This document shows positions 53,530-62,756 of a DNA stretch of 64,000 nt, piece after piece. This DNA comes from Endozoicomonas euniceicola (GTDB lineage Bacteria; Pseudomonadota; Gammaproteobacteria; Pseudomonadales; Endozoicomonadaceae): NCBI RefSeq assembly GCF_025562755.1, contig NZ_CP103300.1, positions 4,031,001-4,095,000 of the forward strand, written 5' to 3'. The notes under the pieces were generated by a model that saw only the letters and a list, made by a program, of their open reading frames with translations, ran no database searches and was not told the DNA's origin. Made by a program: the position numbers and the translations under genes. Within the stretch, counting starts at the first letter, position 1. Each line of letters opens with the position of its first letter.

Positions 53530-53997
53530 CTATTTACTGTCCTTATTCACTGCTCCGAGAAGGAACTTGCCAATCAGTTCTTCCAGAATAACGGCTGACT
53601 GGGTATCCTCAAAAAGTCCGCCATTCTTGAGGTAGTCTTCGTCCCCACCAACACTGATGCCAATATATTTCTCTCCCAGAAAGCCTGCTGTCACAATGGA
53701 TGCCGTACTATCAACCGGAATGTTGTCGACATCGGCGTTAATTTCCATATCAACCCGCGCCATATAAGTATGTTTATCCAGGCTGACCCGTGTGACTTTT
53801 CCGATAGTCACACCCGCCATAGCCACTTTAGCCCTGGGCTTCAGAGCACCGGTGTTATCAAACATGGCGTGTACCTGGTACGTTCTGTGATCCGTACCTA
53901 ATGATAAACCACTGACTTTTAATGCCAGTACGATCAGAGCCAGAACACCGGCAATCATAAAACCGCCAACACTGATTTCTACTGTTTTCATCCTCAT
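53530..53997 (-). CDS. mlaD: MlaD, MCE-domain subunit
   Basis: This 155-aa protein has one N-terminal helix (GGFMIAGVLALIVLALKV) and a single MCE domain (YQVHAMFDNTGALKPRAKVA, VTIGKVTRVSL, GFLGEKYIGISVGG). It forms the hexameric lipid ring of the Mla complex. Its start overlaps the mlaE stop by one base; a second ATG two codons in is possible. Confidence 0.95.
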   Translation of the reverse strand: MRMKTVEISVGGFMIAGVLALIVLALKVSGLSLGTDHRTYQVHAMFDNTGALKPRAKVAMAGVTIGKVTRVSLDKHTYMARVDMEINADVDNIPVDSTASIVTAGFLGEKYIGISVGGDEDYLKNGGLFEDTQSAVILEELIGKFLLGAVNKDSK

Positions 53998-54797
53998 TAC
54001 AGTTCTCCAAACATTACGGCGGTCAGAATAAAATCAAGCCCTAAAATAGCCAGCGACGAATACACGACAGTTCTTGTTGTAGCGCGACTGACGCCCTCTG
54101 AGGTGGGAATGGCATCATACCCCTGAAACACTGCAATCCAGGTCACCACAAGACCAAACACCAGGCTTTTCACCAGCCCATTACCAATATCCGCAGTAAA
54201 ACTCACAGACTGCTGCATAGTGGACCAGAAGGAACCTTCGTAAATACCCAGCCAGTCGACCCCAACCATGGCGGCTCCCAGAATGCCCACCAGGTTAAAA
54301 ATAGAGGCCAGCAGCGGCATTGAGATCACACCCGCCCAGAATCTGGGGGCAATAATGCGCTTTAGCGGATCAACGCCAATCATCTCAAGGCTGGACAGCT
54401 GCTCAGTGGTCTTCATCAAACCAATTTCAGCGGTAAGGGCAGAGCCTGCCCGCCCGGCGAACAGCAACGCTGTTACCACCGGTCCCAGCTCCCTGAGCAG
54501 GCTCAGCGCAACCATTTGACCGACAGCATCCTCAGAACCATAGCGAATCAGTATGTTGTAGCCCTGCAAAGCCAGTACCATACCAATAAACAGCCCGGAC
54601 ACCGTGATAATAATCAGGGACATAAAGCCAACGCTGTAAAGCTGCTGAACCAGTAGTGAAAAGCGGTGGCCAAAGCCGGAGCGGGAAAAAATAGCCAGCA
54701 GCAAAAAAATGCCGGACCGCCCTACAGACTGGACATGATCCAAACCAAACCGACCCAGCTGTTCCAGCCGGTCAAACAAACCTGGACTCATTTGCAC
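53997..54797 (-). CDS. mlaE: MlaE, permease of phospholipid transporter
   Basis: This 266-aa membrane protein of the MlaE family has the motifs LVQQLYSVGFMSLIIITVSG, LSLLRELGPVVTALLFAGRA, LTAEIGLMKTTEQLSSLEMI, and five or so helices. It overlaps mlaF by 10 nt and mlaD by one base. Confidence 0.96.
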   Translation of the reverse strand: MQMSPGLFDRLEQLGRFGLDHVQSVGRSGIFLLLAIFSRSGFGHRFSLLVQQLYSVGFMSLIIITVSGLFIGMVLALQGYNILIRYGSEDAVGQMVALSLLRELGPVVTALLFAGRAGSALTAEIGLMKTTEQLSSLEMIGVDPLKRIIAPRFWAGVISMPLLASIFNLVGILGAAMVGVDWLGIYEGSFWSTMQQSVSFTADIGNGLVKSLVFGLVVTWIAVFQGYDAIPTSEGVSRATTRTVVYSSLAILGLDFILTAVMFGEL

Positions 54798-55600
54798 TCC
54801 CTGAGCAGAGCTTCTTTGTAATCCATGGCAGGATAATGAAAAGGAACCGGGCCATCGGCATAGCCATTCATAAACTGAATGACACGGGGATCTTTGGAAA
54901 CCATCATTGCTTCCGGTGTTCCCTGACCGATCACGTCCCCATCAGCCAGTACATAAAGATAGTCAGCAATACTGGCGGTTTCATGCAGATCATGGGAGAC
55001 CACCACACTGGTGATTTTCAGCGCCTGGTTGAGCTTACGGATCAGTTCGACCAGAACCCCCATGGCAATAGGATCCTGCCCGACAAAGGGTTCATCGTAC
55101 ATCACCATTTCCGGGTCAAGAGCAATGGCCCGGGCAAGCGCCACCCGGCGATTCATACCGCCGGACAGTTCGGCAGGCATCAGCGACCAGGCACCCCGCA
55201 AACCCACCGCCTGTAACTTCATAAAGACGACATCCCGAATCATGGAGTCAGTCAGTTCGGTATGAATGCGAAGAGGAAAGGCCACATTCTCAAACACCGA
55301 AAGATCGGTAAACAATGCCCCACTCTGGAACAGCATGCCCATTTTACGACGCAACCGAAACAGCTCATCCCGGGACAGCCGGTTCACATCCTGCCCGTCG
55401 ACAATAATACGTCCGGAATCAGGGCGCAGCTGGCGGCCAATCAGTCGGAGCAGCGTTGTCTTACCGGTTCCGGATGGCCCCATGATGCCAACAACCTTTC
55501 CCTTGGGAATGGTGATATCAATGTTGTTAAAAATGCGTCGGCCACCCCGATAGAAAGTGAGCCCGCGAATTTCAATAAAGTTATCAGTAGCTACAGCCAT
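54788..55600 (-). CDS. mlaF: MlaF, ATPase of phospholipid transporter
   Basis: This 270-aa ABC ATPase has Walker A GPSGTGKTT (residues 41-49), signature LSGGMNRR, and Walker B VMYDEPFVGQDP. It drives phospholipid transport by MlaFEDB and thereby outer-membrane lipid asymmetry. First gene of the mlaFEDCB-ibaG-murA unit on the minus strand. Confidence 0.97.
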   Translation of the reverse strand: MAVATDNFIEIRGLTFYRGGRRIFNNIDITIPKGKVVGIMGPSGTGKTTLLRLIGRQLRPDSGRIIVDGQDVNRLSRDELFRLRRKMGMLFQSGALFTDLSVFENVAFPLRIHTELTDSMIRDVVFMKLQAVGLRGAWSLMPAELSGGMNRRVALARAIALDPEMVMYDEPFVGQDPIAMGVLVELIRKLNQALKITSVVVSHDLHETASIADYLYVLADGDVIGQGTPEAMMVSKDPRVIQFMNGYADGPVPFHYPAMDYKEALLRECK

Positions 55601-55934
55601 CAGCCGATATTTCCTTGCTTTGAAAACGTGCCTCTGTAAACACTCTCTATAAACAACTCTTTATAGACAAGAGTACCTGAGCAAAGGTGTGTAGCAGTCC
55701 TTATTACACGCCTGTGCAGCTTTCTCATTATGACGGCTTTTACTTACATTTTGAATATTAACCGTCTTTTGATAGCAAGGTTTTCACATCGGCAACCAGA
55801 AGCAACCATTAAAGCACCATCATAGACAACAATAAAAAACTGTAAATAAACCCTCTCAGGGCATCGCTTCCAGACGCCTGGATGACTTACCATTACCAAA
55901 TAAATTTTGAATTAAAGAACCGGGTCACTCCAAC
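55601..55934. other. Divergent intergenic region between mlaF and the CaCA antiporter gene
   Basis: This 334-bp AT-rich region has no gene I can support. It holds an 8-bp perfect inverted repeat at 55646-55667 (TCTATAAA / TTTATAGA, 6-nt loop), 46 bp before mlaF, which could be an operator or part of the promoter region. Otherwise I see no clear site. Confidence 0.5.
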
Positions 55935-56891
55935 ATGCTTGTTGCCATTCTCGCCATTCTTGCCGGCTTTATTATTCTCACCTGGAGTGCAGACCAGTTT
56001 GTGAATGGGGCTGCTGCAACCGCCAGAAACTTTAATATATCCCCAATGCTGATTGGCCTGACCGTGGTTTCCATTGGTACATCTGCCCCGGAAATTCTGG
56101 TTTCCCTCATGGCCTCTACCCAGGACCATGCCAGCCTTGCTATCGGCAACGCCGTTGGCTCCAACATTGCCAATATAGGGCTGGTATTGGGGGCAACTGC
56201 CCTGATTGCGCCTTTACCGGTCAAAAAGTCCCTGGCGCACCGGGAAATTCCAATGCTGGTCGTCGTCTCAACGCTGGCTGGCCTCTGTATCGTTAATGGC
56301 TTTCTGACTCAATTGGACAGCATGGTGCTGCTGGGCGCTCTGTTTCTGACACTGTACCTGATGTTTCGCTGGCAAAAGCAGCATCCCGACGAACCTCTTA
56401 TCGAAGGCGAAGAAGAGGAAGTTCCGGAGTTGTCACCTGGCAAAGCATGGTTTTACCTGATCTCAGGGCTGTTATTTCTGCTGGGTAGTTCGCAGATTCT
56501 GGTCTGGGGAGCCACCGAGCTGGCTCGTCTGTTTGGGGTCAGCGAACTGATTATCGGCCTCACCATTGTCGCTATCGGCACCAGCCTGCCTGAGCTGGCA
56601 GCCTCTGTTGCCAGTGCCATTAAGGGGCACCATGACATCGCCCTTGGCAATGTGGTGGGCTCTAATATTTTCAACCTTCTTGCGGTTCTGCCCATGCCCG
56701 GACTGTTTGCGCCGGGCTCCGTTAACCCCCAGGTTATCTGGCAGGACTTCCCCGTTATGATGGCCCTGACCCTGTTTCTTGCCATGAGCTGCCTGTTTGG
56801 CAAACAGCCAAAACATCTGGGTCGAATGACTGGAATATTGCTTTTAAGCAGTTATGCCGCCTATACCGTCTGGCTGTTTATTCATCACTGA
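55935..56891 (+). CDS. CaCA-family Na+/Ca2+ antiporter (YrbG-like)
   Basis: This 318-aa membrane protein has the two inverted alpha-repeats of the CaCA family: VSIGTSAPEILVSLMAS with AIGNAVGSNIANIGL, and AIGTSLPELAASVASAI with ALGNVVGSNIFNL. About ten helices. It exchanges Ca2+ for Na+ or H+. yrbG lies beside kdsD in E. coli too. Divergent from the mla operon. Confidence 0.94.
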   Translation: MLVAILAILAGFIILTWSADQFVNGAAATARNFNISPMLIGLTVVSIGTSAPEILVSLMASTQDHASLAIGNAVGSNIANIGLVLGATALIAPLPVKKSLAHREIPMLVVVSTLAGLCIVNGFLTQLDSMVLLGALFLTLYLMFRWQKQHPDEPLIEGEEEEVPELSPGKAWFYLISGLLFLLGSSQILVWGATELARLFGVSELIIGLTIVAIGTSLPELAASVASAIKGHHDIALGNVVGSNIFNLLAVLPMPGLFAPGSVNPQVIWQDFPVMMALTLFLAMSCLFGKQPKHLGRMTGILLLSSYAAYTVWLFIHH

Positions 56892-57008
56892 AGGAACTAC
56901 TGTCGCCAAATTGGTTCTAAGGCGGTTAGCGGGCGATGGCCTACCCCTTAACGCATAACCGTTTTACAATAGACCGTTTCGCAGCCACGTTTAAGATAGT
57001 TATTCATT

Positions 57009-57986
57009 ATGACCAACAATGACGAGCAGTTCATTGCCATAGGAAAACGTACCATATCCATGGAGTTGGAGGCCGTTCAGAAACTTCTGGACCGGGTAAA
57101 CAGCAGTTTTGCCCGGGCCTGTGAGGTTATGCTGGCCTGTAGCGGCCGTATCATTGTGGTAGGCATGGGCAAATCTGGTCACATTGCCCGTAAAATCGCC
57201 GCCACTCTGGCCAGCACCGGCACCCCTTCCTTTTTCGTACATCCCGGTGAAGCCAGCCATGGTGACATGGGTATGATTACTTCTGAAGATGTGGTTCTGG
57301 CTCTGTCCAACTCCGGCGAAACCAACGAAGTCGTTACGCTTCTGCCGCTGCTGAAACGGATGGGGACACCACTGGTCAGCATGACCGGCAACCCGGATTC
57401 CTCTCTGGCCTTGGACGCTGACGCACACATTAATACCGGTGTCGACAAAGAAGCCTGCCCGCTGGATCTGGCTCCCACCTCCAGCACCACCACCGCACTG
57501 GTGATGGGCGACGCTCTGGCGATAGCCCTGCTGGAAGCCCGTGGTTTCACCGCTGAAGACTTTGCTTTCTCGCACCCTGGCGGTTCTCTGGGCAAACGCC
57601 TGCTGTTAAAGGTCAAAGACGTTATGCACAGTGGCAGACGCATTCCGGAAGTGGCTCAGGGTACAAAAATCAGTGAAGCCCTGCTGGAAATGACTCACAA
57701 AGGGCTGGGCATGACTTCCATTGTGGATAAAAAGCGTAAAGTCGTGGGCATATTCACCGACGGTGACCTGCGCCGCGCCCTGGATAAAGGTGTGAACCTG
57801 CGCCAGACCGACATTGATGATGTCATGACCAGTCACTGCAAAACCATCTCGCCGGATATCCTCGCTGCCGAAGCCCTGAAGATTATGGACGACCGTAAAA
57901 TTAACGCCCTGATCTGTGTCGATACCGACAACCAGCCTGTTGGCGCTGTTAATATGCACGATTTACTGAAAGCAGGTGTTGTATGA
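57009..57986 (+). CDS. kdsD: Arabinose-5-phosphate isomerase KdsD
   Basis: KdsD converts ribulose 5-phosphate to arabinose 5-phosphate for Kdo synthesis in lipopolysaccharide. This 325-aa protein has an N-terminal SIS domain (VGMGKSGHIARKIAATLAST, PGEASHGDMGMI, ALSNSGETNEV) and two CBS domains (about 205-325). Its stop overlaps the kdsC start. Confidence 0.96.
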   Translation: MTNNDEQFIAIGKRTISMELEAVQKLLDRVNSSFARACEVMLACSGRIIVVGMGKSGHIARKIAATLASTGTPSFFVHPGEASHGDMGMITSEDVVLALSNSGETNEVVTLLPLLKRMGTPLVSMTGNPDSSLALDADAHINTGVDKEACPLDLAPTSSTTTALVMGDALAIALLEARGFTAEDFAFSHPGGSLGKRLLLKVKDVMHSGRRIPEVAQGTKISEALLEMTHKGLGMTSIVDKKRKVVGIFTDGDLRRALDKGVNLRQTDIDDVMTSHCKTISPDILAAEALKIMDDRKINALICVDTDNQPVGAVNMHDLLKAGVV

Positions 57987-58510
57987 TCGACTCATCCCTG
58001 AAGCCTTCTGCTGCCAGAGTGCGTCTGGCAGTCTTTGATGTTGATGGCGTACTGACCGACGGCAAGCTGTTTTTTGGCGAACAGGGTGAAGCACTGAAGT
58101 GCTTTCATACACTGGACGGCCACGGCCTGAAAATGCTGCAACAGGCTGGTATCAAAACCGCCATCATTACCGGACGACGCTCGACGTTTGTAGAGAAACG
58201 CGCCAGTGACCTGGGTGTCGATTTTCTGTACCAGGGTCGTGAAGATAAGATCAACGCCCTGAATGAACTGCTGGAAACCGAGCAGTTCGATATGGACGAG
58301 ATTGCGTATCTGGGCGATGACCTCCCAGACCTTACCGTTATTCGCCGTGTTGGCTTTGGCTGTGCCGTTATCAACGCACACCCTTTTGTCCGTCAACACG
58401 CACAGGCAGTGACCGATCACCATGGCGGCCTGGGGGCGGCCAGGGAGTTCTGTGATTTTATCCTTGACGCGCAGGGTAAACTGGAGCCGATGCTGGCAAA
58501 ATACCTTTAA
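57983..58510 (+). CDS. kdsC: Kdo-8-phosphate phosphatase KdsC
   Basis: This 175-aa HAD phosphatase has the catalytic Asp19/Asp21 (FDVDGVLTDG), motif II TGRRS, and motif III YLGDDLPDL. It forms Kdo from Kdo 8-phosphate. Overlaps kdsD by 4 nt. Confidence 0.96.
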   Translation: MIDSSLKPSAARVRLAVFDVDGVLTDGKLFFGEQGEALKCFHTLDGHGLKMLQQAGIKTAIITGRRSTFVEKRASDLGVDFLYQGREDKINALNELLETEQFDMDEIAYLGDDLPDLTVIRRVGFGCAVINAHPFVRQHAQAVTDHHGGLGAAREFCDFILDAQGKLEPMLAKYL

Positions 58511-58585
58511 ACGTTAATTTATTGTAATTTGGAGCCAGTCCATGAGTGACTGGCCTCTTCAACAACAACAGGAATCACACATCGG

Positions 58586-59173
58586 ATGCCCATAAATAGC
58601 TCTTACAAAAGCTATCTGTTAGTTGCCTGTGTATTGATAACCATGGTTGGGATAGGCTACTGGTCGTACGACGGTGGTTTGCATGTTAAAGGGCAAAATC
58701 GTCAGCCTGAAATACAGGAAAACGCAGATTACTATCTGATAGATGCCACCATCACTCAGTTCAATGAAACGGGAGCGCTGGAATACAAGCTGACTTCCAG
58801 CGCTATTACACACTATCCGCATAATGACACCACCCTGCTCAAGATGCCTCATCTGCTCAGCTACAGTAATCCACAGAAACCCATGGTCACTGATGCCCTG
58901 AACGGCAAACTGCTGCCCGGCGAGCAGGATATTGAGCTCTGGGACGAGGTCGTCATGATCCAGACCAACAGCAGTGACGGCAGTCAGGTACGTATGGACA
59001 CCGATTTTCTCACCATATACTCTGAGCAAAGTCTTGCCGTAACAGATCGTCCGGTTCTGATTACTAACGACACTGGTCGTACCAGAGCCATCGGTATGGA
59101 AGCGTTCTACAAGGACAGTCTGGTTAAACTCAAATCAAGGGTACGAGGATTCCATGAACCTAAACAGCCTTGA
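58586..59173 (+). CDS. lptC: LptC, LPS export protein
   Basis: This 195-aa bitopic protein has an N-terminal helix (SYLLVACVLITMVGIGYWSY) and a periplasmic beta-jellyroll (LYKLT-like ALEYKLTSSAITHYPHND, MDTDFLTIYSEQSLAVTDRP). It passes LPS from LptBFG to LptA. The 3' end overlaps lptA by 20 nt. Confidence 0.92.
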   Translation: MPINSSYKSYLLVACVLITMVGIGYWSYDGGLHVKGQNRQPEIQENADYYLIDATITQFNETGALEYKLTSSAITHYPHNDTTLLKMPHLLSYSNPQKPMVTDALNGKLLPGEQDIELWDEVVMIQTNSSDGSQVRMDTDFLTIYSEQSLAVTDRPVLITNDTGRTRAIGMEAFYKDSLVKLKSRVRGFHEPKQP

Positions 59174-59756
59174 GCCAAATAGAGAGCTTGAGCGGAACAG
59201 AAAGCTTGAGCGAAACAAAAAGCCCAAGCGAAACGTCATAAAAAACATGCGTTCAATTCTGGGCATTCTCCTGCTGCTGCCCACCCTCGCAACGGCTCTG
59301 CCGTCAGACCGGCAAATGCCCATCGAAATCGAGTCCGACTCGGCAGACATTGATAACAGAAGGGGCGTTTCAGTCTATCGGGGCAATGTGGTAATGACCC
59401 AGGGCAGCACTCGAATTACCGGCGATGTGGTCACGGTATACACCAAAAACCAGGAAGTGCAAAAGGTTGTTGCCGAAGGCGTTAACAAGCGCGCTTACTA
59501 CGAAGAAGAACAGCCCGATGCCCAGGGAACATTGCAGGCATGGGGACATACGATTGATTACAAAGTGCTGGACGAGAAAATCCACCTGATCCGTCAGGCT
59601 CAGCTCGTACAGAAAGGTGACTCGTTCAAGGGTGAACGCATCGACTATGACCTGAAGCAACAAAAAGTCAACGCCAAAGGTCTGGAAAACAAAAAGGGTG
59701 AAGGACGAGTGCAGATGGTCATTCAGCCCAAATCCGAGCGACAGGAAAAGAATTAA
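59154..59756 (+). CDS. lptA: LptA, periplasmic LPS carrier
   Basis: LptA bridges LptC and the outer-membrane LptDE complex. The jellyroll sequence MPIEIESDSADIDNRRGVSV, YRGNVVMTQGSTRITGDVV is clear. The ATG at 59154 has a good AGGA site and gives 200 aa, but then 31 charged residues with three degenerate repeats (ELERNRKLERNKKPKRN) precede the signal peptide MRSILGILLLLPTLATA. The ATG at 59247 would give the usual 169 aa but lacks a ribosome site. Which start is used is open. Confidence 0.9.
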   Translation: MNLNSLEPNRELERNRKLERNKKPKRNVIKNMRSILGILLLLPTLATALPSDRQMPIEIESDSADIDNRRGVSVYRGNVVMTQGSTRITGDVVTVYTKNQEVQKVVAEGVNKRAYYEEEQPDAQGTLQAWGHTIDYKVLDEKIHLIRQAQLVQKGDSFKGERIDYDLKQQKVNAKGLENKKGEGRVQMVIQPKSERQEKN

Positions 59757-59760
59757 CCTG

Positions 59761-60486
59761 ATGGTCACGCTAAAGGCAGAACACCTCAGTAAAAGTTACA
59801 AAGGCCGAAAGGTCGTTAAAGACGTCTCACTGACTGTCAACAGCGGCCAGATTGTCGGTCTGCTGGGCCCCAATGGCGCAGGTAAAACCACCTGTTTCTA
59901 CATGATTGTCGGCCTGGTAAAAGCCGATGGTGGCAAAGTCAGCATTAACGACAAAGACCTGACCCACCAACCTATGCACGGGCGGGCAAGAGCCGGTGTG
60001 GGCTACCTGCCACAGGAAGCCTCAATATTCCGCAAACTGTCGGTGACCGATAATATTCTTGCCATCCTGCAAACCCGCAAAGACCTCAACAAGCAACAGC
60101 GGCTCGACAAGATGGAGTCACTGCTGGATGAGTTCAACATAGGCCATATCCGCGACAGCACCGGTATGAGCCTGTCGGGCGGTGAGCGTCGACGGGTGGA
60201 AATAGCCAGGGCCCTGGCCACCGATCCGGATTTTGTCCTGCTCGATGAGCCATTTGCCGGTGTTGACCCTATCTCGGTTGGAGACATCAAAGGGATTGTC
60301 AGACAACTGCAAAGCCATGGCATTGGTGTACTGATCACCGATCACAATGTTCGTGAAACACTGGATATCTGTGAAAAGGCTTATATCGTCAGCGAAGGTG
60401 GCATCATTGCGGAAGGCGACAGTCAGACCGTTTTGAGCAACCAGAAAGTTCGTGACGTTTACCTGGGTCACCAGTTCAGTTTATAG
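59761..60486 (+). CDS. lptB: LptB, ATPase of LPS exporter
   Basis: This 241-aa ABC ATPase has Walker A GPNGAGKTT (36-44), signature LSGGERRR, and Walker B FVLLDEPFAGVDPISV. It powers LPS extraction with LptFG. The ATG at 59761 (MVTLKAEHLSKSY) lies 4 nt after lptA and fits the family length; the frame is open 21 codons further back inside lptA. Confidence 0.96.
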   Translation: MVTLKAEHLSKSYKGRKVVKDVSLTVNSGQIVGLLGPNGAGKTTCFYMIVGLVKADGGKVSINDKDLTHQPMHGRARAGVGYLPQEASIFRKLSVTDNILAILQTRKDLNKQQRLDKMESLLDEFNIGHIRDSTGMSLSGGERRRVEIARALATDPDFVLLDEPFAGVDPISVGDIKGIVRQLQSHGIGVLITDHNVRETLDICEKAYIVSEGGIIAEGDSQTVLSNQKVRDVYLGHQFSL

Positions 60487-60498
60487 TCAGTTACATTC

Positions 60499-60517
60499 GG
60501 GAAGAGTCTCTCTTCCC
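60499..60517. terminator. Hairpin downstream of lptB
   Basis: An 8-bp stem (GGGAAGAG / CTCTTCCC, 3-nt loop) begins 12 nt after the lptB stop; no T-run follows. It may end or stabilise the kds-lpt transcript before rpoN. Confidence 0.4.
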
Positions 60518-60736
60518 CCTAACCATCCTCATGCCAGTTTTGCTTTTCACTATTAAGGTTCTGTGCTTATAATCCGGTGACACGGAACGCACCTAAAAAC
60601 GACAATGTGACAGTATTACAAAGAGCACAGCGTTTTAAGTAAACAGCCATGAGCTCACAACAGCATGAGCAGAAAATGCAGTTCCCGTCACCTGCGTGAA
60701 CGTGCATTTTCATAGTAAAAGGTACACGGTTGCCCT

Positions 60737-62227
60737 ATGAAGCCCTCTCTACAGCTTAAAATGGGTCAGCAGTTGACGATGACACCGCAACTGCAACAAG
60801 CCATTCGCCTGTTACAGCTTTCGACACTGGATCTGCAACAGGAAATCCAGGAGGTGCTGGAGTCCAACCCGATGCTGGAAAGCGAAGAAGCCATTCAGGA
60901 TCAGGAGAGCCGCGACCAGGAAGCCAGTAACACCGCTGAAGGTGAGCAACTGGTTGACCTCAATGCCCAGGAACCGCCGGCCTCCCCGGAGTCTCAGGAA
61001 CCCGAATGGTCAGAAAGCATACCCAGGGATCTGCCTGTCGATTCCGGCTGGGAGGAAATCTACTCCAGCATGCCGTCAGGCAGTGATGATGAATTTGATC
61101 CCCTGAGTCGCTCCCGAACCACTGAGTCCCTGCAGGAACACCTGCAATGGCAACTGAACCTGACCCCCACCACCGATACCGACAGGGTGCTGGGTGAAGC
61201 GATCATCGAAGCCATAAACCCTGATGGTTACCTGACAACGCCACTGGAAGATATCTACCAGAGTCTTGTTTCAGACCCTGCGTTTGAGGAACTCGACACT
61301 CTCGACATAGATGAGCTGAAAGTCATGCAACACCGCATTCAGCAGTTTGACCCGGTTGGCTGCGGCAGTGAAAACCTGAAAGCGTGCCTGTCCGTACAGC
61401 TGGCTCAACTGCCGTCCCAGACACCCTTTATTCACGAAGCTCAAAAGCTGATCGACTTCCATCTGGAAGCCCTGGGCAGCCGTGACTACAGCCAGATCAT
61501 GCGCCGCACCCGGATGAAAGAGCATCAGCTCAAGGAAGCATTGAGCCTGATACAGAGCCTGAACCCAAGGCCCGGCTCTGAAGTGGATCAAAGTGAACCG
61601 GAGTACATCACTCCGGATATCTCTGTTCGAAAAGTAAAAGAGCGCTGGGTGGTGGAACTGAATTCCGAGTCACTGCCACGCCTGCGTATCAACAACAGTT
61701 ATGCGTCAATGGTTCAGCGGGCCAACAGCAGCCGGGACAACCAGTTTATGAAAAACCAGCTGCAGGAAGCCCGCTGGTTTCTGAAAAACCTGCAAAGCCG
61801 CAATGACACATTGCTTAAAGTCGCCACCAGAATCGTTAACGTCCAGCAGGGCTTTCTGGAACAGGGCGACGAAGCCATGAAACCGCTGGTGCTTGCCGAC
61901 ATCGCTGAAGCGGTGGACATGCATGAATCAACTATTTCACGGGTCACGACCCAGAAGTACATGCATACGCCCAGGGGCGTCTATGAACTGAAATATTTCT
62001 TTTCCAGCCATGTCAGCACAGACAGCGGCGGAGAGTGTTCATCCACGGCTATTCGTGCGCTGATCAAAAAGTTGGTTCAGGATGAAAATCCAAAAAAACC
62101 GCTCAGTGACAACAAAATTGCCGGATTGCTGGGAGAACAGGGCATAAAAGTAGCCCGACGAACCATCGCCAAGTACCGGGAATCAATGCATATACCCCCT
62201 TCCAACGAACGTAAGTGTCTGGTGTAA
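60737..62227 (+). CDS. rpoN: RNA polymerase sigma-54 factor
   Basis: This 496-aa protein has the Gln/Leu-rich activator-interacting region I (LQLKMGQQLTMTPQLQQAIR), an acidic region II, the core-binding domain, a helix-turn-helix (DIAEAVDMHESTISRVTTQK) and the C-terminal RpoN box ARRTIAKYRE. Sigma-54 needs AAA+ enhancer-binding proteins and often controls nitrogen, motility or uptake genes. Preceded by a 250-bp gap after lptB in which I see no certain promoter. Confidence 0.97.
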   Translation: MKPSLQLKMGQQLTMTPQLQQAIRLLQLSTLDLQQEIQEVLESNPMLESEEAIQDQESRDQEASNTAEGEQLVDLNAQEPPASPESQEPEWSESIPRDLPVDSGWEEIYSSMPSGSDDEFDPLSRSRTTESLQEHLQWQLNLTPTTDTDRVLGEAIIEAINPDGYLTTPLEDIYQSLVSDPAFEELDTLDIDELKVMQHRIQQFDPVGCGSENLKACLSVQLAQLPSQTPFIHEAQKLIDFHLEALGSRDYSQIMRRTRMKEHQLKEALSLIQSLNPRPGSEVDQSEPEYITPDISVRKVKERWVVELNSESLPRLRINNSYASMVQRANSSRDNQFMKNQLQEARWFLKNLQSRNDTLLKVATRIVNVQQGFLEQGDEAMKPLVLADIAEAVDMHESTISRVTTQKYMHTPRGVYELKYFFSSHVSTDSGGECSSTAIRALIKKLVQDENPKKPLSDNKIAGLLGEQGIKVARRTIAKYRESMHIPPSNERKCLV

Positions 62228-62354
62228 AAATCCTGTATTTTTTTGCTTCAGAGCAGTACCTGCGTTGTTATCAGTGATAGAATCTAAACAGACCAGTTCG
62301 AGAATCCCGGGAACTGGCCACTGTCTTCAAACGGGATCAGCAGGAGAGCGTTAC

Positions 62355-62660
62355 ATGCAAGTCAACATCAGTGGACATCATGTAGAAGTGACTCAAGCTC
62401 TGAAAGATTATGTCACTAAAAAACTCGACCGCCTGGCAGCTCACTTCGATAACATCACTAATGTACAGGTCACCTTGAGCGTAGAGAAACTACTACACAA
62501 GGCAGAAGTGATCCTGCACATACGTGGAGCTGACATCAATGCGACCGCTGAATCCGATGACATGTATGCGGCTATTGACGATTTGTCAGATAAAATCGAC
62601 CGACAGTTGGTAAAACACAAGGAAAAAACGCTCAATCGCATGCAGGGAGCCCGAGGCTGA
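62355..62660 (+). CDS. hpf: Ribosome hibernation promoting factor (short form)
   Basis: This 101-aa protein (MQVNISGHHVEVTQ) is the short HPF type, with VTKKLDRLAAHFDNITNVQV and AESDDMYAAIDDLSDKIDRQ. It binds 30S subunits and promotes 100S dimers in stationary phase. The ATG at 62355 follows AGGAGAG; a longer frame from 62265 has no family support. Confidence 0.94.
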   Translation: MQVNISGHHVEVTQALKDYVTKKLDRLAAHFDNITNVQVTLSVEKLLHKAEVILHIRGADINATAESDDMYAAIDDLSDKIDRQLVKHKEKTLNRMQGARG

Positions 62661-62668
62661 AGCCATAA

Positions 62669-62696
62669 CCGACTGAAAGCCCTGGCTTTCAGTCGG
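62669..62696. terminator. Long perfect inverted repeat after hpf
   Basis: CCGACTGAAAGCC and GGCTTTCAGTCGG form a 13-bp perfect stem with a minimal loop, 9 bp after the hpf stop. A T-rich stretch (CTTCTTTTTTGC) follows about 20 bp later, so it may terminate or attenuate between hpf and ptsN. Confidence 0.6.
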
Positions 62697-62756
62697 CTCC
62701 ATCCAGAGAGCGGCTTCTTTTTTGCACTCGCACCCTGTGAGCCTTCCAATCGTTGT

